Assembly: GCA_022573815.1 (NCBI GenBank)
Contig: JACZTG010000004.1
Location: 62,001 to 126,000, forward strand
From: Candidatus Neomarinimicrobiota bacterium
GTDB taxonomy: Bacteria > Fidelibacterota > SORT01
Reading direction: 5' to 3'
Length of the DNA stretch: 64,000 nt
Part shown: positions 28,589 through 37,468 of the stretch, one piece after another
Numbering within the stretch: the first letter of the stretch is position 1
Layout of the letters: each line of letters opens with the position of its first letter
Program-made: the position numbers and the translations under genes
The notes under the pieces: model-generated
What the model was told of the DNA's origin: nothing
Database searches by the model: none
The model's input: only the letters and a program-made list of their open reading frames with translations

Positions 28589-31501
28589 TTATTTAAATTC
28601 TTCCATCCACGATATGACCTCGTCAACTGAATTAAGGACCGAGACATTTGTCGGAAGGGATTTTACGAATAAATTACCATATTGTTTTTTAGCCACACGG
28701 TTATCCAGGATCAAGACTATTCCTTTGTCCGTCTTGGATCTAATAAGCCTACCGACACCCTGCCTGAATTTTATAATTGATTCCGGCAGCGAATAACTTA
28801 CAAAAGCGTTTTTTCCTTCAGATTTCAGTTTGTCTTCAATGGCTAACACAATAGGTTCTGTTGGTACTACAAACGGAAGCTTGGTTATAACTAAAAATTC
28901 GAGGGCGCTGCCCTGAACATCGATCCCCTCCCAAAATGAATCAGTGCCAAGCAACGTCCCATTTCCGTCGTTTTTTAACTTTTCCTGCAAAGCATATCTT
29001 GAACCGTCCTTTCCCTGTCCAAGCAGCAAAAGTCCCATATCTTTATATATTGGTTCTAAATCATCATAAAACTTGTTCATCATACTGTAGGACGTAAATA
29101 GCATCAAAGTTCCCATTCGGAACTTTCTGTTTACCTCAGAAATCAAATTGACAGCCTTTTCATTAAAATCGTTGTCATTCGGGAGAGGTAGAAATGAGGC
29201 AATTCCTATCCTGGATTGATTTTCATAATCAAACGGAGAGCCGACTTCGAGGGTTACCAGCCTATCGTAATCATTTAACCCTACGCCGCTCCTTTCGAGA
29301 AAGTAATCAAAAGTGCCAGTGGTCGTCAATGTTGCGGATGTAAAAATACCACATCTTAAATTCGCATAAAGATATTCATTAAGTGTCTCTGCCATATTTA
29401 TCGGAACTGAAAACAGCCTTACATCGAGGCTATCGGATTTTTTGGGTAGTTCTACCCAATAAACCTTATCCTCTTCCGGAGCGGAGAACAAATTCTCAGC
29501 TGTTAAAATAAGATCGTTTATGCCTTCTGCTCCATTTAAAAGATCAACTAACGCTTCTTCTGCTTTAACCATACCGCCGAATGGAATATCCCGAACGATT
29601 TCTAACAACTCTCTCATAATTTTTTTAAGTGAATAGAGAGATTGAAAAAATTTATCAGTTCTTCCGGATACATCCTTAAAAAAATCGTCTCCGTCTTTAT
29701 AACGAATTTTGGAGGTATAATTACTTCTCTCTTTAGGTACCCATTCGGAGCTGTTATTTAGATCAGAAAATAATTCTGTGGCTAAGACCCCACTTTCCGA
29801 TGCTCTCCCAATCGCTGTTTCCAACAATCTTGATATAGTCTCCGACTCTGAACTGTTTTTTATGAGATGCAATACAGAGGCAAATTTTTCAAGAGCGCCC
29901 CCGTTAAGCGAATCCTTTTCGTGAAGTGTAGAAAGAGTTTTCCTGATTTTCCATATTGAAAGTTCTTCGCCAAGAAATTGCCAGGCATCTTTTTCAAGAT
30001 TATGTGCTTCATCTATTACGAGGTTCTGATAGTCGTTCAAAACTTGATTATTTGATGCCGCATCAGCCAGTAAGAGTGAATGATTTACCACTATCAAATC
30101 TGCACTGCCGGCGGCTTCCCGCACTTTACCCAAATAACAGCCATTATACTGCTTACATCGAATCCGACTGCATTTTCCCGATTCAGCGGATAATTTCCCC
30201 CAGAGTGTATATGCGCGGTTTCGGTTAAAACCATAATTTTCTTCTATATCGCCGGTATTTGTATGCATAATCCAAGGAACAATCGGAGCTAGCTGTATTC
30301 TTTCCTCTGCCGTAAGCCATTTATTCGGTTCAATCAAAGATTGATGATACCTGGTAAGACAGATATAATTATTTCTTCCTTTTAACAGGACCGCTTTAAA
30401 CGGCAGTTCCAGCGATTGGTGTAAGAATGGCAGATCTTTGTAAAACAGCTGATCCTGCAAATTTTTCGTTCTTGTGGAAATTACAACTCTTTGAGCTGCC
30501 GACCGATTATTATAAGACCATAATATACTGGGAACCAAATACGCGAGTGTTTTTCCCACACCCGTTCCGGCCTCTACCGCTAACATTTCTCCCTTATTTA
30601 GAGCTTCCGCCACTGCGAACGCCATATTTTCTTGTTGAGGTCTTTCCTCATATCCTTCTAATCTAAAGGATAATTCTCCCCCTGTCTCAAATTTTGCTTT
30701 AACTTCCTTCGGATCAATTAAATTCAGAAGAGGCGCTGCTTCTATCTGAACGGATGCTGATCTGCCAATGACGTTATTTTGGGGGATTTTGACATTTGGT
30801 GGCAGCAATTCTTCCCCTTCAGCTATTTCACCTGATTGTATCAATTCTGAAAAACGACTGAATAATTTCTTTGATGAGTTCTTAGTTCCTTCAAAAAGAT
30901 TCGAAAGAGTGCTGATTGTTTGGTATTTAGATTCCAACAATCGGTCAATAACCTTTAAAAATACCTGACCCGCACGTTCTGCATCAGCATAAGCGCGATG
31001 TGCGTTCGCCGGGTCAAAGTCAAAGTAATCTGCAAGAGTCACCAATTTATGATTTGTAATCCACCAGAAAAAGATTCTTGAAAGCAGCGCAGTATCATAT
31101 ACATCGTTGGTGAAATATGAATCCGGGGTTTTTGACGACTCCGATGAAGAGGCATCTATTTTAGCAGCCCAAGCCCGAAGAAAACCCATATCAAAAGGAG
31201 AATTATGAGCGACTAAGGGATAGTCGCCACAGTAATCCATAAACTCAGGTAATACTTTATCAATATCAGGTGAATCGCTTACGTCGTCGTTAGATATACC
31301 GGTCAGACCTGTAATAAATTTTGGTATGCTAATGGGAGGCTTAACTAATGATTCATAACTTTCAACAGGTTTACCGTCTATAAATTTCATAGCTCCTATC
31401 TCTATGATAAATTCCGTAGAAGAGCTAAGACCTGTTGTCTCCAAATCAAGAGCGATGAACTCAGACAGGTTTAATTTATTGAGTGTTTCTTTATCTGGCA
31501 T
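28589..31501 (-). CDS. dinG: DinG-family helicase with N-terminal DnaQ-like exonuclease
   Basis: 970 aa. Residues about 10-195 are a DEDD 3'-5' exonuclease domain (FIALDLETTG, VAHNSPFDMGFL, HRAYADAERAG). The rest is an XPD/DinG superfamily 2 helicase: Walker A AGTGVGKTLAYL, DEAH box in VIDEAHNLEKD, and the C-terminal GVGRLIRS. Four cysteines suited to a 4Fe-4S cluster are present: one in NYICLTRY, then C-x4-C-x5-C in GKCSRIRCKQYNGCY, the same last spacing as in E. coli DinG. It probably unwinds DNA or R-loops during repair. The fusion with an exonuclease is common in Bacillota forms, which lack the cluster. Confidence 0.9.
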   Translation of the reverse strand: MPDKETLNKLNLSEFIALDLETTGLSSSTEFIIEIGAMKFIDGKPVESYESLVKPPISIPKFITGLTGISNDDVSDSPDIDKVLPEFMDYCGDYPLVAHNSPFDMGFLRAWAAKIDASSSESSKTPDSYFTNDVYDTALLSRIFFWWITNHKLVTLADYFDFDPANAHRAYADAERAGQVFLKVIDRLLESKYQTISTLSNLFEGTKNSSKKLFSRFSELIQSGEIAEGEELLPPNVKIPQNNVIGRSASVQIEAAPLLNLIDPKEVKAKFETGGELSFRLEGYEERPQQENMAFAVAEALNKGEMLAVEAGTGVGKTLAYLVPSILWSYNNRSAAQRVVISTRTKNLQDQLFYKDLPFLHQSLELPFKAVLLKGRNNYICLTRYHQSLIEPNKWLTAEERIQLAPIVPWIMHTNTGDIEENYGFNRNRAYTLWGKLSAESGKCSRIRCKQYNGCYLGKVREAAGSADLIVVNHSLLLADAASNNQVLNDYQNLVIDEAHNLEKDAWQFLGEELSIWKIRKTLSTLHEKDSLNGGALEKFASVLHLIKNSSESETISRLLETAIGRASESGVLATELFSDLNNSSEWVPKERSNYTSKIRYKDGDDFFKDVSGRTDKFFQSLYSLKKIMRELLEIVRDIPFGGMVKAEEALVDLLNGAEGINDLILTAENLFSAPEEDKVYWVELPKKSDSLDVRLFSVPINMAETLNEYLYANLRCGIFTSATLTTTGTFDYFLERSGVGLNDYDRLVTLEVGSPFDYENQSRIGIASFLPLPNDNDFNEKAVNLISEVNRKFRMGTLMLFTSYSMMNKFYDDLEPIYKDMGLLLLGQGKDGSRYALQEKLKNDGNGTLLGTDSFWEGIDVQGSALEFLVITKLPFVVPTEPIVLAIEDKLKSEGKNAFVSYSLPESIIKFRQGVGRLIRSKTDKGIVLILDNRVAKKQYGNLFVKSLPTNVSVLNSVDEVISWMEEFK

Positions 31502-31586
31502 ACAGAAACACCATATCTATTTCATATTAAGATTAGAATGGATAGCTGAAAAATAACATATTGAAAGAAATATTCTAATTTGAATT

Positions 31587-32765
31587 TTAAATTCCCGCAA
31601 ATGCTCTGGCAACACTTATTAATAGCTTTGGATGCCTTAATAATGCAGTTGTAAAGACCTTTTTAAGACTCCTCTCGGACGGTGAAAGCCCGCCGATAAT
31701 ATCAGCGGTTCTATTCAGGTCATCATCTGTTAATTTGACCACTGCTGATTTTATCTTATACATCCTTTCATAATTTTTCCCTAAAAGTTTATGCCAGTCC
31801 TTTTCGTACTTCTTCAAAAAACTGTAGGAGTAATTCCCGGCAATCACCGCTTCCGCTGCTATTATACCCGCTAATTTCCCTCCCTGCATTCCCGATATTA
31901 TGCCGCCTCCAGTTACAGGATTTACCATGTGAGCTGCATCTCCGCAAATCATAAGGTTGTCTGTGGCAATATTTGGGAGCGTGTGGGCGCAAGGAACGCC
32001 TCCAACCACGGTAGTTAAAATAGCGGCATCAGGATAATAACTTTCCATAAATTCTTCCAAATATTTTCTCGCAGATTTTTTCTTATTATGAATACCCCCC
32101 ACCCCAATTCCGATATTAGCGAATTTATCACCTTTTGGAAAAACCCAAAGATAACCGCCGGGAGCTTTATTCGCTCCTAAATAAAAGTCCAGGCGGTTAC
32201 TTACGCAACTAATATTGGAAACCGACATTTGAACAGCTGCTTCAATATCTTTGATTTTTATAGTTGTTTTCAATCCAGCCCATCTGCCAACCCGGGATTC
32301 AACTCCATCCGCGGCAATGATTATTTTAGCTCTGAACTCGATTTCTTCCGAAAGGTGGGTAGCTTTTACTCCTATGATCTCGTCGCCATTTTTCACGAGA
32401 TCATATACGTACGCTTTTGTAAGGATAGCGACTCCCGTGTTACCCGCTAAGAGCGCCAATTCATAATCAAACATCCTTCTGTCTAATACATATCCCGCCT
32501 CTGCAAGATTTTCTATATCAACATACTTCCCGGAAGGCGCAACAAGACGGAATGCATCAATCGTGGAGGCAATCCATTTCGGATTAGGTTCTATAAAGTT
32601 TTTAAGCCCTTCAGCGCCAACAGCCTCACCGCATCGGACAGGCATCCCGATATCTCTATCTTTTTCGAGCATAAGAACTGATGCTCCGCCTTCGGCAGCG
32701 AATCGGGCGGCTGTGCTTCCGGCAGGTCCGCCACCAACAACTATTACATCAAATTCATCTTTCAT
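31587..32765 (-). CDS. Geranylgeranyl reductase-family flavoprotein
   Basis: 392 aa. FAD-binding GGGPAGSTAA (11-20), the ribose-binding acidic residue in LMLEKDRDIG, the RCGEAVG segment and GDAAHMVNPVTGGGI near residue 280 identify the GGR family, which saturates double bonds of geranylgeranyl chains in archaeal lipids, chlorophyll or menaquinone. The gene overlaps a ferredoxin gene by 4 bases, so a low-potential ferredoxin is the likely electron donor, as proposed for archaeal relatives. In this organism the substrate could be a menaquinone side chain or isoprenoid lipid; sequence alone does not decide. Confidence 0.88.
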   Translation of the reverse strand: MKDEFDVIVVGGGPAGSTAARFAAEGGASVLMLEKDRDIGMPVRCGEAVGAEGLKNFIEPNPKWIASTIDAFRLVAPSGKYVDIENLAEAGYVLDRRMFDYELALLAGNTGVAILTKAYVYDLVKNGDEIIGVKATHLSEEIEFRAKIIIAADGVESRVGRWAGLKTTIKIKDIEAAVQMSVSNISCVSNRLDFYLGANKAPGGYLWVFPKGDKFANIGIGVGGIHNKKKSARKYLEEFMESYYPDAAILTTVVGGVPCAHTLPNIATDNLMICGDAAHMVNPVTGGGIISGMQGGKLAGIIAAEAVIAGNYSYSFLKKYEKDWHKLLGKNYERMYKIKSAVVKLTDDDLNRTADIIGGLSPSERSLKKVFTTALLRHPKLLISVARAFAGI

Positions 32766-32953
32766 GCGCTGATCATTTCTGTTTTATCCGTATGGAGCAC
32801 TTCAATCGGACAAATCCAAACGCACAGATCGCAATCTATGCATCTATCATGCAAAATGACGATATTTGCTTCAAATAATTCAATAGCATCAACAGGACAA
32901 ACAGCAACACACGTCCCGCAAAAATCGCATTTATTTTCTTCAACACTGATCAA
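32762..32953 (-). CDS. 2[4Fe-4S] ferredoxin
   Basis: 63 aa, with two complete CxxCxxCxxxCP motifs (Cys9, 12, 15, 19 and Cys38, 41, 44, 48), so it should carry two 4Fe-4S clusters. The start is TTG; the frame has no ATG or GTG before the first motif. Four bases overlap the GGR gene, which argues that it feeds electrons to that reductase. A plausible promoter lies at 33003-33031. Between it and purF (32954-33077) I see nothing else. Confidence 0.9.
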   Translation of the reverse strand: MISVEENKCDFCGTCVAVCPVDAIELFEANIVILHDRCIDCDLCVWICPIEVLHTDKTEMISA

Positions 32954-33002
32954 TGTTATCTCATTTCATGGTAAATAATTATTACTGCTCTTTGTGTGAT
33001 GC

Positions 33003-33031
33003 AATATAATGAATACGTTTAGATTTAACAA
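33003..33031 (-). promoter_or_regulatory. Putative promoter of the ferredoxin-GGR pair
   Basis: On the minus strand TTGTTA (33031-33026), a 17-base spacer, then TATATT (33008-33003). The start of transcription would be near 32996, about 43 bases before the TTG start. The -35 matches four of six consensus bases and the -10 matches five of six. Confidence 0.4.
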
Positions 33032-33077
33032 TCTGCACTGATGAAATATTTACTTTATCCAAAGGATGTACGAAAAA

Positions 33078-34475
33078 CTAATTTTCAAATATCTCTTTAT
33101 CCTGTTTTTCATTTACTTTTATTGGATACTCGCCGGTAAAACAGGCGCTGCAAAATTCGGAAGGGTCCTTACTTGTGGCGCCGAGCATATTTTCCGTGGA
33201 TAGATAATGAAGAGAATCTACTCCTAAATATTCTTTTATTTCATCCACACTCATTTTTCCCGCAATTAACTCTTCTGTGGATGGGAAATCAAGACCATAA
33301 TAGCATGGATGCTTAATTGGAGGGCTGGAGATTCGCACATGAATTTCTTTACAGCCTGCATTCTTTAGTAATTTCGTTAATTTCTTTAAAGTCGTGCCCC
33401 TGACGATTGAATCATCCACAACAATAACTTTCTTATCTTTCAGCACGCCTCCAACAGTGTTAAACTTTATTTTTACTCCAAAGTCTCTTTGGTCCTGTCT
33501 TGGATTAATAAAAGTTCTTCCGACATAATGGTTTCTTATCAATCCGATTTCAAACTTTTTGCCGGATCTTGATGCATAACCTAATGCCGTGGTGTTACTG
33601 CTATCAGGCACTGATATAACTATGTCCGCATCTTCCACATCCGCTTCATCAGCAAGATTTCTACCTAATTGTCTCCGTGTCTTATCAACAAATTCTCCAA
33701 ATACGCGACTGTCCGGGCGAGAGAAATAAACATATTCAAAAATACAGTATTTTGGAGTGCATTCACCTTCGAATGAATGAAGTCCATCTTCGTCAATGAT
33801 GATAATTTCGCCCGGTTTCACATCACGGATGTATTCCGCCTCAATCAGATCAAATGCACAAGATTCAGAGGCAAATACATAACAATCACCCAGCTTGCCT
33901 ACACATAACGGTCTGAATCCGTGCGGATCTCTAACCGCAATTAGATATTTTTCTGTCATAAGGACCATTGAATATGCTCCCGTAACAATGTTTAGAGCGT
34001 CTCTAATTTTATCTTCAATTTTATTGGATTTGCTCTTTGCCATGAGGTGAATAATCAGTTCGGTATCTGTAGTTGTTTGAAAAATAGTCCCTTCTTCCAT
34101 AAGTTTTTTTCGAAGAGACGCCGTGTTCACTAAATTACCATTATGTGATATGGCTATCTGGTAATCAAACAAGTTGAAGACCAATGGCTGGATATTCGCA
34201 ATCTTGGATGCTCCTGTAGTGGAATATCTGTTATGCCCGATCGCAATATGTCCTTTAAGCTCTTCTAATACTTTTGGTTCCGAAAAAATATCCGCGACAA
34301 GACCCATTCCAAGATGTTTATACGACAACTTGCCGTCAGTTGAAACGATTCCGGACGATTCCTGACCACGATGTTGCAAGGCAAATAGCCCGTGGTATGT
34401 GATTGTGGACGCTTCGTCGTGTCCGTATATTCCGAATACTCCGCATTTTTCATTTATACTTTTTTTACGCTGCAT
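33078..34475 (-). CDS. purF: Amidophosphoribosyltransferase
   Basis: First committed enzyme of purine synthesis: PRPP plus glutamine to phosphoribosylamine. 465 aa. After a ten-residue propeptide the chain should begin at Cys11 (KCGVFGIYG), the nucleophile of the glutaminase domain. The PRPP motif VIVVDDSIVRGTT is intact. Cysteines in KYCIFEY, HPCYYG and CSACF fit the 4Fe-4S type (as in B. subtilis). The start overlaps the PHP gene stop by 11 bases. It ends a run beginning at ridA. Confidence 0.96.
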   Translation of the reverse strand: MQRKKSINEKCGVFGIYGHDEASTITYHGLFALQHRGQESSGIVSTDGKLSYKHLGMGLVADIFSEPKVLEELKGHIAIGHNRYSTTGASKIANIQPLVFNLFDYQIAISHNGNLVNTASLRKKLMEEGTIFQTTTDTELIIHLMAKSKSNKIEDKIRDALNIVTGAYSMVLMTEKYLIAVRDPHGFRPLCVGKLGDCYVFASESCAFDLIEAEYIRDVKPGEIIIIDEDGLHSFEGECTPKYCIFEYVYFSRPDSRVFGEFVDKTRRQLGRNLADEADVEDADIVISVPDSSNTTALGYASRSGKKFEIGLIRNHYVGRTFINPRQDQRDFGVKIKFNTVGGVLKDKKVIVVDDSIVRGTTLKKLTKLLKNAGCKEIHVRISSPPIKHPCYYGLDFPSTEELIAGKMSVDEIKEYLGVDSLHYLSTENMLGATSKDPSEFCSACFTGEYPIKVNEKQDKEIFEN

Positions 34476-35532
34476 TATTTCCTAGCTTTCTAATTCTGAT
34501 ATGATTTGAGTAAATCCATCCCTTTCCGCCCTGATAGACTTCTACTCTGTATACACCTGCTTCACCAACTATTCTGGTGGCCTCTTCGCTAAATATTCGA
34601 CCTGCCCTTTTACCGTTGTGAACAAATCGAATCGCCGCCTTTTCCGGAATAGCGACATTCAGGATTACTTCTCCTTCGACCAGGTCAATTTCCTGACCCA
34701 TATTATAATCTTTCCCATTATACTCTGCCCAAAATCTGAATCCGCGCGCATCACCAAGTTTGTAATTGCTGATGAAACATCTTGCGCTTCTAATGGCATT
34801 TATAAACCGATTCTTTGTATCAACTACATGGTCTCCTGATTTTATCGGTTCATAAAAAAGCAAGTGAGTTCGAATGGTATTAAACAAAACTTTATAAGGA
34901 AATATCTTTACTTTTATTCCAATCGGAAGTCGGTGCATATGCTGATGGGCATCAACTCCTCCAATTCCGCTTATCCTTCTTTTCAGACTCAGAGAATCCC
35001 ACATTTCAAGTATTCTGTCCGTGGGAGTTACCATCGAAGAGCGGGGATGCAGCCATCTCCAGATCTTATTCCATTTAGTTAAACCCTCAATCCAATGAGA
35101 CATTTGATTCCAAATTTCAATCGAATCAAATCCATCGAGTTCCCAATGAGTCCATGGATAAGGAGGGTAGGATTCAAGATGACGGCGAATCTCGTCAGGA
35201 TGCGCTATGATACCGAGGGCCCCTTTTTGAGAGGCGAGTTCCACATACTCTTTAGCCGAGAGATCATTCGGCATTACTTCATCTATGCCAAATAACATAT
35301 AATGATTTTCATCATTTACGTCGTTATGCTCATATCCGATTACAGTCAATAAATCATTATTCCATCCCTCGTAACCGTCTTTAATCGGTTGTAGAGTGAA
35401 ATGATCCGTAAACATTAAATAGTCTAATTTTGCGGATTGACCTGCTTTGATAATCTCTTCAAACGTACCGGAACCGTCGGAGTAAACCGAATGCATATGG
35501 ATGCAGCCTACTTTCTCGTACATGTTAATCAT
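34465..35532 (-). CDS. PHP-domain metal-dependent phosphoesterase
   Basis: 355 aa. The PHP motifs are clear: HMHSVYSDGSG (the H-x-H pair at 12 and 14), MFTDH, GYEHND, IIAHPDE and GGVDAHQHMH. Proteins of this kind bind two or three metals and hydrolyse phosphoesters; the substrate is unknown. The C-terminal ~110 residues form a beta-rich domain (GEVILNVAIPEKAAIRFVHN) seen in several PHP relatives. It ends 5 bases after the NSS transporter gene and overlaps purF, but the co-transcription need not imply purine chemistry. A start at Met4 is equally possible. Confidence 0.85.
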   Translation of the reverse strand: MINMYEKVGCIHMHSVYSDGSGTFEEIIKAGQSAKLDYLMFTDHFTLQPIKDGYEGWNNDLLTVIGYEHNDVNDENHYMLFGIDEVMPNDLSAKEYVELASQKGALGIIAHPDEIRRHLESYPPYPWTHWELDGFDSIEIWNQMSHWIEGLTKWNKIWRWLHPRSSMVTPTDRILEMWDSLSLKRRISGIGGVDAHQHMHRLPIGIKVKIFPYKVLFNTIRTHLLFYEPIKSGDHVVDTKNRFINAIRSARCFISNYKLGDARGFRFWAEYNGKDYNMGQEIDLVEGEVILNVAIPEKAAIRFVHNGKRAGRIFSEEATRIVGEAGVYRVEVYQGGKGWIYSNHIRIRKLGNNAA

Positions 35533-35537
35533 GCTGT

Positions 35538-36917
35538 TTATTGAAATTCTTTGCCAAGTAAAACTGCAATTATTATGGAACCAACTGCCAGCGGAGCTAA
35601 GTATTTAATAGCTTTATCCCATAGCGGATAACTGAAGAACCTGCTCGACTGGAGCCCGAATTCTTCTTTTTTAATAGTCTTGGATAATATCCATCCGGTA
35701 AACACTGCTATGAAAAATCCACCTATCGGCAATAAGAAATTAGATGCGAGATAATCAAACGTGTTGAAAAATCCAGCTGTATTTTCTCTGCCGATTATAT
35801 TGAAGTTTGAAAGCCACCCCACCGCACCGTTTGACAAGGCGGAAAATATACCAAATGTAAAGATTGCAGAGCCGGTGATTATTGTTGCCTTTTTCCGTGT
35901 CCATCTTAACTGGTCAATAAGATACGATGCAACTACTTCTAATAGTGAAATCGCGGATGTGAGCGCAGCGAATGCAACAAGTGTGAAAAATAAAATCGAA
36001 AATATATTACCACCCGGCAACTTCATAAAGACAACTGGTAGGGTAGTAAATAATATTCCGGCGCTTTTCGTCGGTACCAGATCAAAAGTCATTATGATAG
36101 GAAATATCATTAAACAAGCAAGTATAGCTATCATCGTGTCAAGTCCGGTTACAATAAGAGCGGCTTTCGGAATAGAGCTTTTCTTATCCATATATGAGCC
36201 GTATGTAATCATTGCGCCCATTCCTAAGCTTAAAGAGAAAAATGCATGACCTAAAGCTTCTAAAAATCCTGCGCCTGATAATTCTGAGAAGTTAGGGCGA
36301 AAAAGAAACCTAATCGCTCTTCCGGCGCCTTCGGTGGTCAGCGCAAGACCTACCAATATTAAAATTATAATAAACAATATAGGCATAAGTATTCGGGCAG
36401 ATCGCTCGATTCCGCGACTTACTCCACCTGTTACCACAAATACCGTAATTCCCATGAATAACGCATGCCAAAATATCTGTCTGTATGGGTCAGAAACAAA
36501 ATCTACAAACTGTTGAGTAACCTGGTCTGTTGTTTGGTTATTAAACGCACCGGAAACAGATTTCACAACATATTCCAAGGTCCAGCCTGCGACCACACTA
36601 TAGTAAGAAAGAATTATGAAGCCCGTTGCAACGCCAAGCCAACCAAGCCAAGTCCAATTTTTCCCACCTAATGCAGCCATCGCTCCCACAGGACTCAGCT
36701 GAGTTCTTCTTCCAATAATAATTTCAGCTATCATTATCGGCAATCCAATCAAAAGGATAGAAATAAGATACATCAGCACAAATGCTCCGCCATCATTGGT
36801 ATAGGTCATATAAGGAAATTTCCATATATTCCCTAATCCAATCGCAGAACCTGCTGCCGCTAAAATAAAACCGATTTTAGATCCCCATTTTTCCCTTTCT
36901 GCTGTGTTAGAATTCAT
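35538..36917 (-). CDS. Neurotransmitter:sodium symporter (NSS/SNF) family transporter
   Basis: 459 aa, about eleven to twelve membrane helices. The N-terminal motif GFILAAAGSAIGLGNIWKFP, with the unwound first helix that binds Na+ and substrate, is the family hallmark, as is GSYMDKKSSIPKAA later. Bacterial members such as LeuT and MhsT import amino acids with sodium. The substrate here is unknown. Second sodium-coupled amino-acid carrier type in the window, in keeping with a marine or saline life style. Confidence 0.93.
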   Translation of the reverse strand: MNSNTAEREKWGSKIGFILAAAGSAIGLGNIWKFPYMTYTNDGGAFVLMYLISILLIGLPIMIAEIIIGRRTQLSPVGAMAALGGKNWTWLGWLGVATGFIILSYYSVVAGWTLEYVVKSVSGAFNNQTTDQVTQQFVDFVSDPYRQIFWHALFMGITVFVVTGGVSRGIERSARILMPILFIIILILVGLALTTEGAGRAIRFLFRPNFSELSGAGFLEALGHAFFSLSLGMGAMITYGSYMDKKSSIPKAALIVTGLDTMIAILACLMIFPIIMTFDLVPTKSAGILFTTLPVVFMKLPGGNIFSILFFTLVAFAALTSAISLLEVVASYLIDQLRWTRKKATIITGSAIFTFGIFSALSNGAVGWLSNFNIIGRENTAGFFNTFDYLASNFLLPIGGFFIAVFTGWILSKTIKKEEFGLQSSRFFSYPLWDKAIKYLAPLAVGSIIIAVLLGKEFQ

Positions 36918-36932
36918 TCTTGTTCCTATAGT

Positions 36933-37463
36933 TTAGAAATTAAACTGTAATTGCATTGATAGATCACTCTTACGGTTGTTACTTATTAGTTTAACTGAGA
37001 ATTCATCATCAATGGATATTCCGTCTAAATGGGCATCTACAAATGCATCACCCATTGCAAGCAAATATCCGGCACCAAATAACCATCCCCAGCCATTTCT
37101 TCCCTGTTCTTTGTCCTCAATATCTAAAGCACTTATACCTGTGATAGTGTTGCTCGCCAAGCCGGCATTATAAGTATCTTCAAGAGTTTTCAATTCATCG
37201 TCTAATTTCAAATAGCGGGACATAAAGTAAAATTCTCCTCCAAGAAATACGAGTGCTTTAATAAACTTCCTGTTATATACCTGTCCCCAACCCGGTAAAA
37301 TCAGAGAGCGTATCAAAGCGCCTTTTGGCGATTTCGAAGTATAGCTATCGTTGAGATCAGCATCATCTGAAATTGCGAAATTCCTGGTTGTGATTTGAGC
37401 GTTATTGATTTCAGGTATACTGAAGAATAAAACAAAAAATATGAGGGGATGATATAGTCGCAT
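36933..37463 (-). CDS. DUF5683 membrane protein
   Basis: 176 aa, function unknown. A signal peptide or first helix (LIFFVLFFSIPEINNAQ) is followed by the DUF5683 pattern KGALIRSLILPGWGQVYNRKFIKALVFL and a second hydrophobic stretch (WGWLFGAGYLLAMGDAFVDAHLDG). Such proteins are frequent in Bacteroidota-like genomes. The C-terminal module of the protein at 51513-52910 is a related domain. Tight spacing (5 and 15 bases) to the DAG-kinase-like and NSS genes indicates co-transcription. Confidence 0.75.
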   Translation of the reverse strand: MRLYHPLIFFVLFFSIPEINNAQITTRNFAISDDADLNDSYTSKSPKGALIRSLILPGWGQVYNRKFIKALVFLGGEFYFMSRYLKLDDELKTLEDTYNAGLASNTITGISALDIEDKEQGRNGWGWLFGAGYLLAMGDAFVDAHLDGISIDDEFSVKLISNNRKSDLSMQLQFNF

Positions 37464-37468
37464 TTATT

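Noticed and set aside
35761-36249. Plus-strand open frame of 162 codons over the NSS transporter
   Set aside because: Same reason: complement of membrane-protein codons, no family resemblance.
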